Counted from the stretch's first letter, positions 11,000 through 22,969 are shown. The stretch is 46,957 nucleotides of DNA from Apostichopus californicus (GCA_020650975.1 JAIPMN010037441.1:1-46957); one strand, 5' to 3'. Numbers and translations are program-made. Notes: generated by a model from the sequence alone, not told the origin.

Positions 11000-13034
11000 T
11001 GGCAAAAACATTTTTGTTTTCATCGTTGACCTTTGACACATGACCTTTCTTAAGGTGACACCATTGGTCACACAGACACTACAACGTATACCCACACATA
11101 CCACCAAAGTTTCACGTTATCGGACATACATATTACGAGGAGTTATGTGACAAACACACAGACAAATAATCGAGGTGGTAAAAACATGTATCGGGGAAAA
11201 TTTGTAAATAAAAAAGAGTCTGTGAGAGGTACATCTCTTTACAGACAACTTTTTAATAAGTCGAATAATACGCTACCATGTGTAACTATAATATTGTACT
11301 GTAGCCTTATTGTAATATATAAACTGTATCTAATGCCACGGTCATTTAAGTCTTCCAACTAATCTATCGTGAAATCGCCAGAACGGAAATGAATCTGGGT
11401 AACCCATGTTATGACCTTATAGTTTCCACATGAGCAAATTACTGTTGGGTACTGTATGTCTGGAATTAATGGCTGGGTTCAATATGGGTTTTTACATGGT
11501 CATACAATAGTGGGTTAGTCAATAAGATGTACTGTACATGGGTAATTAATGAGGAATTATATCTGGGTCCTAAGTGGGTTATATGAGGCTTTGAAAGATT
11601 GGGGATACTCTGAGATTACTGATTGGGTACTATTCAGGTTTTTTCCCCCTATATTTTACATGGACACATTAGTGTTGGTTAAACTAAGTCATGACCAGTT
11701 ATGTTCAATGTGGGTACAATATGGGGTAACCATGGACAAGTCATGAGAAAAAGTAATTTGCATCCATTTTTGTCCCGCATGGGTTTCATTCATGTTTCAA
11801 ATGAGTGATGATTTTAAAACTAGTTAAGCTGTTTGTTGTCATATTTTCTCCGGAAATTTGTCATTTGATTAAAGGGAACTTTGTTCATTTCAGGTGAATT
11901 TGATGACGAGTCACAATATATTTAGTGTTTCTGGGGACTCAAAATTTGAGGAAATGTTTTACAAAAAAAATGAAATTCAATTAAAAGTAAAAACCAAAAA
12001 ATATTGCGAATATTTTAATACACTGTTCTTCTATTCTTGCCTGAATCTTTCCCGATTCTCGCCCAAAATCGTTTCCTATTCTCACCCAATTCGTTCCCGA
12101 TTAAAGCCTAAATAATTCCCCCGTGTAGCAGTCAAGATTTTTGCAGCGATTTCAATAGTTATATCTTAAGTTTATAATAATAGGGATATTTGCTTAGGCC
12201 TCACATATATAGTAGGGGCAGATTGCCTGAAATTGATTGGGACTCAAAATTTGGGCAAAACTTGTCCAAAAATAAAGAAATCCAATTAAAAGTAAAAAAT
12301 ATCAAATATTGCGAATATTTTATTACACTTGTCTTCTATTCTTGCCAGAATAGTTCCCGGTTCTCGCGCCAAATCATTTCCTAGTCTCACCCAATTCGAT
12401 CCCAATTGAAGCCTAAATAATTCCCCCCGTGTACCAGTCAAAGATGGGGGGAGGTGACATGCCACAGTCCCAAAATATTAGAGAAGAAAAGAGAAATAAG
12501 AATGAGAATTTCTAAACATATAATCAGTTCAAAGGGATAACAAAGTAAGGATCTTCCTGGGAACCAACTATTCTAGATACGCCACTGCTTACAAAAGACA
12601 ATTTCAATACGTTCATACTCACAACTGGCATCAGCATTTTTTACGTGGCTCGTATAAAAAGTATATAACATTTGGGCAAGGTTTCAAAATTCGGACAAAA
12701 CCGTTGTATCCAACCCGCCCCCCCCCCTCTCCCCCAAATCTGGACGGTCCTGTTTGCCAATGGTCTCGGCGACTTCTTCGTTCTTACTCGTAGATACGTT
12801 ATAACACGTCCTAACACAGTGTATTTCTATGCATTAGAATCAATGGTATTTCTACTCTTTTTTAAAGTAATTTTGTTCTTTTTTGGCATCCTAATTCAAC
12901 CACACATTAAACTTAGGGAAATGCATGAGCTGAAACAAAACAACAAAATACAAACTTATGCATCAGCTATATTGCACTGTACAATTACTTTAACAGTTAA
13001 CTATGTTCCCTCATTGAGACCATAGCAACAGTTT
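11000..13034. repeat. duplicated block, B copy, segment 2
   Basis: Collinear with 27800-27945 and 28750-30505. Landmarks are GTTGACCTTTGACACATGACC, TTACGAGGAGTT, CTGGGTAACCCATGTTATGACC-type sequence, CTTCCAACTAATCTATCG, TTCATTTCAGGTGAATTTGA and CCTTATTCAACCACACATTA-like sequence. Within it, 11935-12147 and 12236-12450 are two direct copies of a roughly 210-bp repeat (AATTAAAAGTAAAAA, ATTGCGAATATTTT, GCCTAAATAATTCCCCC). The region 11400-11760 is rich in TGGGTT/TGGGTA short repeats. No exon was recognised. Confidence 0.8.
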
Positions 13035-13311
13035 CCCAAAAACTTACCTGGTTTTTGAGTCTACGAGCGACGATACCTATCTCATACTTACACAGCGCCC
13101 CCCCTTTTTTAGCCTACTAGTCCCATTCTGGCGAATTCTACCCTACCCCAACTGGCCACCCACCTTACTCTTCCTCTTAGTCTCCAGAATTCACACCGTA
13201 AGGTCTTGGCAATCCGCCTCGACCGGTGCCCTGGAGTGGGGAGGAGGGAGGGAGACCAGTATGAGATAGGTATCGTCGCTCGTAGACTCGAAAACCAGGT
13301 AAGTTTTTGGG
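13035..13311. repeat. 53-bp inverted repeat pair
   Basis: Left arm 13035-13087 and right arm 13259-13311 are reverse complements with one mismatch, around a 171-nt GC-rich loop. A further direct copy of the inner end (ACCTATCTCATACTTACACA) is at about 13329-13348. It may be the complementary terminal region of the DIRS-like element or a nested MITE. Confidence 0.75.
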
Positions 13312-13371
13312 AGTCTACTTCACTCCTCTACCTATCTCATACTTACACAGCGCCCCAGAGTGACACAGCCA

Positions 13372-14290
13372 TCATCGGTGGTGGGCCCAGGTGCCGCGTC
13401 TCTGCGGATTGAGCACTGCCCTGGCGAAGTCTCCATCGGGTGACCTGGTGTTCCGCAGGTAGCAGGAGACGAAGGTCGTGTTTGACTTCCATGCCGCAGC
13501 CTTTATGATGGCCTCAACCGGGAGGCCGCCGAACCATGCTCGTGAGGCCGTGACTCCTCTGACATCGTGGGCCCGCACTGCTGACGGGTCCGTTGTATGA
13601 CTCGAGATCTATAGTTCGGAGCCAGCGAGCCAAGGTGTCCTTCGAGGGTGGCGTATGCGGTGCACGTGGCAGTATAAACAGACGGTCGGACGTACGGATT
13701 TGTTTAGTTTTGTCCAGGTATATCCGTAATGCCCGTACTGGACACCAACGTCGGTCCTCCTTGATGGTCGAAATAGATCCAATCGACGGTAGGAAAATTT
13801 CCTTCGGCAAAAAGGCATTGATTGATTCTTTGCGAGGAAGACTGGGTCAGGAAGCAGCCTCACCCCGTCATTATCAAATCTCATGAAGTCCTTTTTGATA
13901 GTTAGGGCGTGGATCCCGCTCCGACGCCGGGCCGATGCTGCCGCCAGTAGAAACAGCGTTTCCCTGGTTAGGTCCTGCAGTGACGACTCCCTGATCTGCT
14001 CGTATGGTGGTTTGGCTAAGGCCTTCAGAACCTCGTCGAGTGACCATGTCGGGGGTAGTGTCCTAGTCGAGACGCTGGTGTGGAAGAATCCTTGTATGAT
14101 TTTCGTAATGTCCGAGTTGTCATCCCCTTTCGAATCGTCTGGGAGGCCCTTGTGTATAGCCCCAATGACTGAACGGTAGTTGTGGATAGTCGACGCCGCT
14201 CTGCCCTCTTCAAGAGCAGAGTGAAGAAGGCAGCTATCTCCCCGAGAGAGGCCTCAGCGGCTCACAGCTCCCCGGCTGAGTACATGAAAC
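13372..14290 (-). pseudogene. tyrosine recombinase of DIRS-like element, frameshifted
   Basis: Read on the - strand in three successive frames. The first (14250 to about 13810) contains AASTIHNYRSVIGAIHKGL and TWSLDEVLKALAKPPYEQI, then LLAAASARRRSGIHAL with the first catalytic Arg, then LPDPVFLAKNQ. The second (about 13810 to 13575) contains RRWCPVRALRIYLDKT. The third (about 13575 to 13372) contains RAHDVRG, the His-x-x-Arg box, then AAWKSNTTFVSCYLR with the probable catalytic Tyr, and ends FARAVL. This order and wording is that of DIRS-type YR retroelement recombinases. At least two frameshifts make it inactive. Confidence 0.8.
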
Positions 14291-14763
14291 CTGATATGGT
14301 TATCTTTTGCGGATAGAGTGTTGGGGCAGATCCTTTGCCCTGCTGACGCCACTGTGGTGCAGGAAAGCGGTTTCTCTGTATCTGCTGCTAATGAAGTCAA
14401 GGACAGTGGCCTGTATGGTGACCTTGTTAGCGCTCGCAGTACCACAGCACTTGCAGTACTGCTTGCAGTACCACAGTACCGCTGATGACCCCTTCAGTTA
14501 TCAACCAGTTGCAATCAGAAAACTCTGAAGAAAGGGAATGCCCTGATGATGTAGACCTAAGCTGTACACTGCAGGGAGTTTTAATGGAGATTCTTTCCAT
14601 GATAAATGATATTAATAATAATATTGAGGATTGATAAAGCACAGACCTATCCACCGATAACGATGCCAGAGGCGCCTAACAATACTACTCTCGTCAACGA
14701 TAACCTGTCAAACATAGATTCCTCATTGCGGTGGCTAAACAGCCCCCAACTGACAGTATATCT

Positions 14764-14912
14764 TACAGGTCCCCATTTATACACCTGGATGGAAAGACGC
14801 AATGGGGATAAAGTGCCTTACCCAAGGACACAACGGAATGATCTGGCCAGGACTCAAACCTGCAAGCCTTAGATCACCAGTCCACTGCCTTCACCACTTG
14901 ACCACAGTGCTC
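14764..14912 (-). mobile_element. tRNA-derived SINE fragment
   Basis: On the - strand it begins GCACTGTGGTCAAGTGG and carries a pol III A box (TGGTCAAGTGG, 14904-14894) and a B box (GGTTTGAGTCC, 14860-14850) at tRNA-like spacing. The conserved tRNA-unrelated body follows (GTGTCCTTGGGTAAGGCAC, then CATCCAGGTGTATAAATGGG). It lies inside the region that replaces the reverse transcriptase part of the DIRS-like element. Too degraded at the tail to define a target duplication. Confidence 0.7.
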
Positions 14913-15184
14913 TCAAAAATGAGTACTGAATGGATAGTTTGCTTCATCAGAATCTTAATCAATGCTACAACTGCTATATGTGACACCTACAACTATATGT
15001 ATGTATCTATTTTAGATCATCCTGCAAGCAGGAACTTGCGAAGAAGCCTCATTGGCTTATCACAGCCGCAAGCTGACCGAAGTCAGTCTCTTACATTCAT
15101 ATTTAACGTCCATGATTATGAATTTTCAACAACTCTGTAGCTGGACGACATACATTAATCTTGGAGTGCTTCTTAACGGAGCCC

Positions 15185-15440
15185 GGGGAGTTACTCAGCA
15201 AACACAAAAGCGTTATTAAACGTTTCGTCTTTTGTTATGATAACGTTATTTGTGGTGTAAGAAATATGTCACCGAAAACGTTTTCAGGCTATTATTTCAA
15301 AACAATTTTCGTTAAGACATTAATATAACCTTAATATAACATTAATATCTCATAGAAACGTTATGTTGACGTTCTTACACAGCACATTTAACATAATAAA
15401 CACGTATTAAATGTTATGATAACATACCCGTTACTTCAAA
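15185..15440. repeat. AACGTT-rich repeat
   Basis: Many short inverted AACGTTAT / ATAACGTT and TTAATATAAC motifs, and a complementary pair GTGTAAGAA / TTCTTACAC (about 15256 and 15375). It looks like a small non-coding interspersed repeat. No ORF. Confidence 0.4.
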
Positions 15441-15779
15441 TCTCTTCATGTCGAGATGTGTCAATTTCTTAGTTCAGTAAAAGTTTCCAACTTCCTATCG
15501 AAACCACCTAGCGCATAGTCACGACTAAGCCATCAGGTGCTACGAAATGCAATTCTGCTTAAAATGTCGGAACATCGAACATTATTCATGAAGCGCATAC
15601 TGTATGTTCGGAGCGTGTTAGCGCTTGTAACTTTGCTGGGGTTCTATCCTACCCCTTTTTCAACTTACTAACACGTTTGTCTTGGTAATTCACCAAAGAA
15701 ATAGAGAGGCTTACTCCATGGGATCGCTCACGTAGTCGACAGCTCGTTGCAGCAAACGTTGAGCTCACACGTGGCAAGC

Positions 15780-16015
15780 CAGGTGACTGTTTGGCCCCTC
15801 ACACTTTCCTGGCATTTTGCCAAGGTTCTAAAAGTTTTCGTTTTTCCTGGCAGTTTGCCAGGTTTGCCAGGTGGCTGCTTGGCCCCCCTCCTCTCTTAAC
15901 AAATGTACAGTGTTGCACATTTTCCTGGCAGTTTGCCAAGGTTCTAAGAATTTTTTGCTCTCCTGGCACTTTGCCAGGTTCGCGAAAGTTCTCTTCCTGG
16001 CAGTTTGCCAGGGCT
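15780..16015. repeat. cluster of CCTGGCA-TGCCAGG hairpins
   Basis: Five copies of a 17-18-nt self-complementary unit, CCTGGCA, 3 nt, TGCCAGG or TGCCAAGG, near 15809, 15847, 15931, 15962 and 15997. Spacers of 14-67 nt are themselves repeated in part (TTCTAA, TTTTCG, GGCTGCTTGGCC). The two ORFs crossing it on opposite strands simply reflect the symmetry of the unit. Confidence 0.75.
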
Positions 16016-16878
16016 ATGACGTTAAAGTAAAAGAATACGTCTTGAGAACCGATTTGAAACCATTCAGTCTTGCGCATTTTAACCCGTTCTGGGTTCCACA
16101 AGTAAGTGTTTTAAACAACAGTGTTTTAACAACAGTGTTTTAAACACAAGTAAGGTTTAAAACCTAGACATATGAGCAACACCTGCGATGAAATATAATT
16201 GGAGAGGAGTATAATTAGCGAGGAGAATATGACCCATGAATGCCCAGGAAATCTATGTCATGTCCTGGTTTCAGCTGGTACCTGTTAAACACACATTTGG
16301 GATGTGTCGCGATTAATGGTGTAGCGATTGCCGTGTTTCTCCGCAATTGATTCGAACCTGTCGTCGCAGCTCAAGCTGCTAGTTTCAGGGGGCAACACTC
16401 CCCCCGATGTAGTCGACTTTTCCTCCTCTGGGAAGCGGGAGTAACCGTCCTCTGTAACCCCGAAATCTAGGGGTCGACCTCGTCGTCTAGGCCGGACAGG
16501 TTGACCGACGCTCTGCAAACCAGAACGTCCCATCGGAGAACAAATCAGGTTCCATTCTTTGATCTGGGATTGATCGTGGTGTCGCGGCCGGGCTGGGCGT
16601 GGGTTGCGATCGCTCCTCAGCACCGATGTCTGTGTTCGGTGACCGTCTTTGTCCTCCCCCCCTGAGGCTGGGGATAAGTATATCTCCCTTCGCCGTGGGA
16701 ACCTCGCTCGGGGCCGGCTCTCTTTTCGGATTGGGCACTTGCCCCTACTACCCCGTTCTGGGGCCCAGCAGATGTTACTCTCCTCGGAACCCGGCCTCGG
16801 GACTGGCGTGGCTCTGGTTAGGAGATCTGCGGACCGGGCTTCTGCCCCTGCTACCCCGTTCTGGGGGCCCAGCAGTTG

Positions 16879-17907
16879 TTATTCTCGTTGGTTCCCGGCT
16901 CCGGGGCTCCCTCCGGGGTCTCGCCGGACCCGGGCTCCCGGAGCCCATCTCTGTGTGTGTACCACGCCAGGTACCACTCTCCTCGACCTGGACATTCTGT
17001 CCGTTCCGGTCAGAATTTCTAATCTTTTTTTTTTTGTGGCCATGAGCCTTGCCCTTGCCTTTCCTCCTGGGTGGGTTATCCTGGGCCGGGAAACCCTCAA
17101 ATCCCGCTGGGAATCCGAGATGGATCCGTGTCCTAGGCTGGACCAGACGTCGCTGGTTTGGTCTTCCCGGTCTTCCGTGGGATCGTCCCCGGATAGAGCC
17201 GCATCCTGCCCGGGCCGTCCTGGCTCCCGGGTCTCGGGGTGTCTCTCCATGCTCTGGCTTCGGCTCCGGGGGGCAGGACCTTCTGGCCTACCCGGGTCCT
17301 GGGTCGGGCCATCCTCCTGGCCGGTTCCTCGAGTTGGGCTTGAAGGCCTACTCCGTGCAAGCACGGCTACTTCGGCCACCCACTCGTGATCCTGGGCCGG
17401 CTCAGCCTGTTGGCAGGCCTCCCGAGTCGGGCTTAAAGGCCTACTCCGTGCAAGCACGGCGACTTCGGCCACCCGCTCTGGATCATGTTGCGACCCTCCT
17501 GGGTTCCGACAGGCTTCCTGGCTCCTGGCTTCCTGCCTACCCGGGTCCTGGGTCGGGCCAGCCTCCTGGCTGGCTCCTCGAGTTGGGCTTGAAGGCCTAC
17601 TCCGTGCAAGCACGGCTACTTCGGCCACCCACTCGTGATCCTGGGCCGGCTCAGCCTGTCGGCTGGCCTCCCGAGTCGGGCATAAAGGCCTACTCCGTGC
17701 AAGCACGGGCAATTCGGCCACCAGCTTTGGATCATGTTGCGACCCTCCTGGGTCCCAACTGGAGACGGATGCCCTGGGCTTCCTGGGCTTCTTAGGCTTC
17801 TCCGCCGCTGCCTTCCCAGTTCCAAAGTTCCAGAAATCTTCCAACATTCCACAAATGTTCCCGCTAAATTGATGAAAATGTGGCAAGAAATACATACATG
17901 TATACAT
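16879..17907 (-). CDS. Gag-like ORF of DIRS-like element, internally repetitive
   Basis: A 342-codon ORF. After about 30 N-terminal residues comes a basic Lys/Pro stretch (KPKKPRKPR), then four repeats of about 31-46 residues with the core VAEVAVLARSRP followed by SPTRG or SPTRE and a Gln/Glu/Pro-rich linker. The C-terminal third is Arg/Ser/Pro-rich. Low complexity and basic charge fit the first ORF (Gag-like, nucleic-acid binding) of a DIRS-type element, as does its position upstream of the recombinase on the same strand. GC content is far above the surroundings. Coding similarity cannot be proved by eye; the repeats also open long frames on the other strand. Confidence 0.45.
   Translation of the reverse strand: MYTCMYFLPHFHQFSGNICGMLEDFWNFGTGKAAAEKPKKPRKPRASVSSWDPGGSQHDPKLVAELPVLARSRPLCPTREASRQAEPAQDHEWVAEVAVLARSRPSSPTRGASQEAGPTQDPGRQEARSQEACRNPGGSQHDPERVAEVAVLARSRPLSPTREACQQAEPAQDHEWVAEVAVLARSRPSSPTRGTGQEDGPTQDPGRPEGPAPRSRSQSMERHPETREPGRPGQDAALSGDDPTEDREDQTSDVWSSLGHGSISDSQRDLRVSRPRITHPGGKARARLMATKKKRLEILTGTDRMSRSRRVVPGVVHTQRWAPGARVRRDPGGSPGAGNQRE
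17344..17710. repeat. GC-rich tandem repeat inside the Gag-like ORF
   Basis: Four copies of GGCCTACTCCGTGCAAGCAC at about 17347, 17441, 17595 and 17689, arranged as alternating units of about 94 and 154 bp. Expansion by multiples of three keeps the - strand frame open. Confidence 0.7.
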
Positions 17908-18530
17908 ATAATACGCATATAGTCAATGAAACCCAAACACTAGGGCCGGGAATACCGGACAAACCTAAGTGCCGAACGAAATCCCAAGCTCTACGAAATT
18001 CACGAAAATCGAACATCACGAAATTACGAACATCACGAAGTTAACCCCGTAAGGTGATGGAAGTGATACGAAATGCATGTATACAATTATAAATCGAATC
18101 TAAACATCGTCAACAACAACTGAAGTTGTAACAAGAAGTAGCAAGGCCCCGCGGCCCACGTGCTACCAAGCTAGGCGATCCTAACGAACAAAGAAGTAGC
18201 GAAGGCCTCAACTGCCCGCCCGCTACAGTGTGTTAGGCTCTCCCGCCTAAGCTGTGACGCAGCTACGAAATCTGACGAATCCCGCCGAAGATTTCAGAGT
18301 ATATTTTCACTTATGAAAAACAAGGTTACCTGACAGAATCGGCTTGATTCTGTTGCTGACTGCTTGACGATGCTTTCTCTTCAATTTCAGTTGATGTGGT
18401 AGATGTGATCGCTAGATAATTCGAATTAGCAATTTCTCATGCCAAAATGAGACCAAACTCTTTGAATTCTGGCGAATAAGAGGAAGAGTAAGGTGGGTGG
18501 CCAGTTGGGGTAGGGTAGAATGTAGAATGT

Positions 18531-20100
18531 TTGTCGAAAGAACAACGTTGCAAGGTTTAGTAATGTCATACAATATTTAAGAACTTGTTTTTCATATGGT
18601 ATCCTTCATCTTGGGTCAATCTGTGTTGGACTTTTTGGTCATATAGTTTGACGTCAATGACAACGGCCAAATTAGAAGAGGCGAACAACTCGACCATATT
18701 CTTGATGCCCGCCCTGAGAGCTAGGCCTATCGACCTACTGTATGTTACTGTAGACTGTAGTGGTGACTACCATCAAAACTGTGTCCACTTCCAAGTATCA
18801 AAACAACCCACGTTTTTCTATCTCAATTTTTCTGACATGAAGATTTCATGGATTTATGACTTGGAAAAAATAATGTAAAAGAAGATTACAAGTTTTTATT
18901 TGAAAGTGATGGGTGGCCTCCTCCTCCCCTAATAGCCACCTCAGTTCCTCTCCATTTTGTTATTTTATTTTAATTCTTTGTACATTTGATGTCAAACATC
19001 ACAGGTTCAAAAGAAAGCTAAACATACTTCTTAAAACCTTATACATCTAAAATATCCTTATACATAAGTCATAACCTTAGACAATTTTTTTAGTCTTATA
19101 AAAGTTGTGATGCTATGACCGGCTTCTCTTTTATACGTACCCATCAAACACACTTACCCTGGTCCTTCCTAGGAAAAGCTGTCTGAACACCAGTACAATG
19201 CTAATGTGGCTATTACTGAAAGCCTAATACAGTAATAGGCCTATATATATATTTTTTAAATGCACTAGGCCTAGGCCTCAGTAGCCTTCAGAAGTACAAC
19301 AATGTGTATACGTAATAATACAAAAATACATGAGGGGCAATCAAACAAACTTATCATGGCCCTTGCTCTGAAAAGCTACCTGAACACCAGTACTATCCTT
19401 AAATGGATATTACAAAAACGAAGGCCTAATATAAATTAAATGCACTGCGTAGCATTTAGCAGTACACAATGTGTATATGTAATTAGCATGCAATACACTA
19501 CACCTCGCGTACCTAACTACAGTACAGAAAATTGGTAGCGAGGGTAGCCATTTTCGTATATCTAACATGTAGCTGTCATGAGTCATAGCCAATCTGCTAC
19601 AAACCAGACTTGGCGGCAGGGCTTAATCATCAAAAACGGACCTTTTTACTAAAAATAGGGGCAGCAGCTCAGTGTTGTTTTAAGAAAGAAAAATCATTTA
19701 AACATCAAATAAAGCAAATAAAAGCCATAAAATGTCATATACAGCTAGTAAAATTCTTATTCATACCTACCTGTAAACAACAAATGAAAGTTTAAAATGT
19801 TAATAAAATATATAATACATAGGACCCTATCTTAGACGATACCACTGTTGAAAGACAATTCTATTCTATTCTCTTTCATAATACATAAAAGATAACAAAC
19901 CAATCGCTGAGAAGTAATATGTCACATGCCCATAATAAACCATAGACATCGAATAATAATTAACAAATGAGCAGGGAAACGTGTGCAAAAGTTCCCTACA
20001 AACAAGTTTTGGAGCGTGTGCAAAAAGGTCTGCAAAACTGTGTTTCAGCCCGATTTGGCCCGATTTGGACATAAATCGGTGAAAAAGTCATAGAATGAGA
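18531..20100. other. gap: B-copy-specific sequence, no gene recognised
   Basis: About 1.5 kb between the DIRS-like element and the repeat at 20.1 kb, absent from the paralogous block. Two stretches at 19150-19290 and 19340-19500 are imperfect direct repeats (GAAAAGCT, GAACACCAGTAC, AGTACAACAATGTGTATA-like). No exon or RNA gene was identified. Confidence 0.4.
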
Positions 20101-20104
20101 TACA

Positions 20105-21645
20105 ATTCTGGAATAAACAAGAGCCGAAGGGCACTGTGGTTCCTTGCGTAGGGGTATATGACAATACACATAATATTATCAAGCAAGATTGGGCTCAAAT
20201 AGTCCAAGTAATTGTGGTCATACATGTACCCATAAAGTAACCAACACTATAGCCAACACTTTTGTGATCACAAATTGTGATCGGATTTTTGATCAAAAGG
20301 CACTTTTGAGATCTGAATATGGCGTCGAAAATGTAAGAAATATAAGGTCACCTACAAGCGGGTCAACAGATATGATAACATTGGTGACCTCAGATGACAT
20401 GACCGTTAAGTTTGAAAATGTTTCACCACCCCATTCACAACTTGTCCCAAAATATCAACCGTGTCACACCTTGGCATTGGGAGTTAATTGCATTAAATGT
20501 CCAAAAATTAACTTTGAACTTGTACACATAACTTTCACACACAAAGGTCACCCGGGGGTCAACCAATTGACATTTTTGATCGGTGAGACCTAAATAGAGT
20601 ATCAAAACTGTAAAAATTCAAACATTTTTTCTTTGCCCATTTTCTCCCCCAAAAATACTACTTTTTTAACATTAATTGACCTTTGGTGACCTCAGATAAC
20701 ATGACCGTTAAGTTTGAAAATATATCCCTATACCATTTGCAACTAGTCCCAGAATATCATCCGTGTCACACTTTGGCAATGGGAGTTATTGCATTAAATG
20801 TCTGAAAATTAACTTTGACCTCGTATAACTTCACACACAAAGCTCACCCGGATGTCAACTCATTGACATTTTTGATCGGAAGGTACCTTTGATATCCAAA
20901 TCTAGCATAAAAACCAAACATTTTCTTTTTTGCCCATTTCCTCCCAAAATAAGCACATTTTTTCTAATGTGACCTTTGACCTTTTGAACTTGGTTTCAGA
21001 TGTAGTTTTATCTCCTGATTCCAAAAATGAACACGACAAGTCTGTACAGCCATCCTTACTCCGACCGAAAACTTTGACCCCATTATAACTTCGCACATAA
21101 AGGTCACACTGGGTCAACCTATTGACATTTATGATTAGAAGGTACCTTTGACATCGGAAAATAGCATCGAAACTGTAAAAATCCCCAAAACACGTAAATT
21201 TCACCAGAGGTCAAATTGAGGTCAATGGTCACCCAGATGCGGGTCGACAATTGGATTACATTGAAGCAACTCCCAACCCTAATGGACATTTCGTTCTCAA
21301 GTTATCGCAAAAATACTAGTTTTTTATCATTAATTGAGATTTGTTGACCTTCGATCACATTACCGTTATGTTTGGAAACGATCCCTTACCCCATTCAAAA
21401 CTACTCCCAAAATATCAACCATGTCGGACCCTGTCAATGGGAGTTATTGCTGTTTTTAATATATTGGTTTTTTGCATCTAACTGACCTTTGGTGACCTTT
21501 GCGGGCACCAAAAACAATAGGGTTCATCTACTCACTATGGGCCACCCACCCACGAAGTATGGTAATGATTGGTCATTCCCTTGTTGAGTTATCGTGCATA
21601 CAAGCTAAAGCGTCACACACACACACACGCCAACCTGAATACATA
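20105..21645. repeat. modular interspersed repeat rich in TGACCT
   Basis: At least three imperfect modules carry GGTGACCTCAGAT(G/A)ACATGACC, CCGTTAAGTTTGAAAAT, CAACCGTGTCACAC-like and CACACAAAGGTCACCC (near 20375, 20690 and 21345). The end is a (CA)n tract at 21612-21630. Non-coding repeat of the kind common in marine invertebrate genomes. It accounts for the ORFs in this stretch. Confidence 0.6.
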
Positions 21646-21839
21646 GGTTCCTTTGCTTTTAGCAAGGAACCAAAAATAGTAACTTTTGTTGGTCTATATG
21701 ATATATTCTTGCTCTGGAAATTCCAGAGAAAAAGAACTTTGTATAAAGACGCTGAAAATTTTTTAAGAGAAGAGAGAGTCCCACTTACTGTTACAATATC
21801 TCTATACATGTAATGTATTGAGATAAAAAACAGAAAGAA

Positions 21840-22960
21840 CACAACAAAATACACACACATTAAATATAATTGACTTACATCATGACTGGATGCTGTGTGA
21901 ATGAACATGACAGTAGACTTCTGCTTGAATATGTCATCGCTGTCCCTGATACGGACGATATCTGAACACAGCTGACGTAGAGTGTCGTTGTTATCAACCT
22001 GTAACCATACAATTAACATTAGATTTGTGTGTGTAGTGCTAAGGAGAGAATTCAGTGTTATCATTTCAGTTCAATCAACAATGCGCTCATATTTATCGAC
22101 TGGGGATACGAAACTCACGCACCAGATGTAAGAATACAAAATACTTTGAGGCCATTTTTTAATGGAAGTCATATGTTTCACAATAATTCAAGAAAATTTC
22201 ATGTCAGTTCTTTCAATTTGGTTTTAGTTTATCAAGACAGGAGGTAGATCTGATAATGCATGATAGGTGGTAAAATTAACTTGTTGTTTCTTTGGTGAAG
22301 AGAGAACGCATTCATTAACTACTATAAACTTATATAAGGTGGCGGTATTTGCCATCTTCATAACTTCTGAAGAAGAACTAGTATATAATTGATGGTTTTC
22401 TTTACTAATTGCATTAACATGGAAACAAACAATGAAAAACATGTTAAAGAATATTCCTTCTGTGGTGACACCCTTTATTAAATGACGGATGTGTCTGTTA
22501 CTGAATAAAACAATCAGTATGTCTTAGTAGGCAGTAGGCTACATATACTAGACAAAGAAAATATAACCCGCCAATGGAAGGCTGTTACTCAATGTCATTC
22601 GCCATGTGAAAGGATCCTCTGTCCTAGTATCGCTCACTTGCTTATTATTCTTAAATTATCCTGAGCATACCAGTCATCATACTCATATTGGGCCTATACT
22701 GGTTGTACTGTCCAAGGTCAACTCAGTCGGACTAGAATAGGTAGCCATCATTGATCACATAAAGTTCTGTTCGCCTGTCCCATATTCACCCCAAACAGGC
22801 CTTCTCCACGTAGAATAGCAGTGGATCCCATATGGGCAAACCAACATGAGATAGTTAAGGGTCCTAAATGGGTCTCACACAAACATTTGTAGTGAGTTGA
22901 TGTTTCTTTGTGGATCGTGTAAAGGGTAGTGGTGGGTTCTCTGTGTGGCTCAAATAGAGC
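21840..22960. repeat. duplicated block, B copy, segment 3
   Basis: Collinear with 30588-31600. Identity is about 96-97 % near the 120-nt exon and falls toward 22.9 kb, where indels appear. This is the best-preserved part of the duplication. The right end (22740-22960) consists of CCCATATGGGC/TTGGGGTGAATATGGG-type short repeats. Confidence 0.85.
21879..21998 (-). CDS. gene B, 120-nt exon of the tandem family
   Basis: Acceptor ATGGTTACAG, donor GTAAGTCAAT, phase 0/0, 40 codons. The peptide starts VDNNDTLRQLCSDIVRI and ends KSTVMFIHTASSHD. It differs from the gene A copy (30625-30744) at 14 bases and 8 residues, although the adjoining intron is nearly identical. It also matches the gene C copy (2495-2614) in length, phases and end motifs. 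The family is not recognised. Downstream exons of gene B are 14 kb away because of later insertions. Confidence 0.75.
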
Positions 22961-22969
22961 CAACATGGC

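Larger units (their letters stand above)
13035..18530 (-). mobile_element. degenerate DIRS-like tyrosine-recombinase retroelement
   Basis: Transcribed leftward. A Gag-like ORF lies at 17907-16879 and a broken tyrosine recombinase at about 14290-13372. An inverted repeat of some 45 bp (GGGTAGAAT, CCAACTGGCCACCCACC) is shared by the two ends (13130-13190 and 18465-18524). A second, internal inverted repeat of 53 bp (13035-13087 / 13259-13311, one mismatch) lies at the 3' side, as in the complex termini of DIRS/Ngaro elements. There is no target duplication in the comparison with the paralogous site near 30505, consistent with recombinase-mediated insertion. The reverse transcriptase/RNase H part expected between the two ORFs is missing and replaced by unrelated repeats (14.3-16.3 kb). 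Exact ends are uncertain. Confidence 0.65.

Noticed and set aside
16599..17795. Long + strand ORFs opposite the Gag-like frame
   Set aside because: GC-rich repeat of 94/154 bp opens frames on both strands. The - strand frame fits the element's transcription direction; the + frames do not.
20189..20593. 134-codon + strand ORF
   Set aside because: Falls in the modular TGACCT repeat and is not preserved in the second and third modules.
22224..22442. - strand ORF conserved in 30970-31359 (KENHQLYTSSSSEVMK...)
   Set aside because: Conserved only because the block is duplicated. Its differences occur at the same rate as the flanking intron, with no excess of silent changes.
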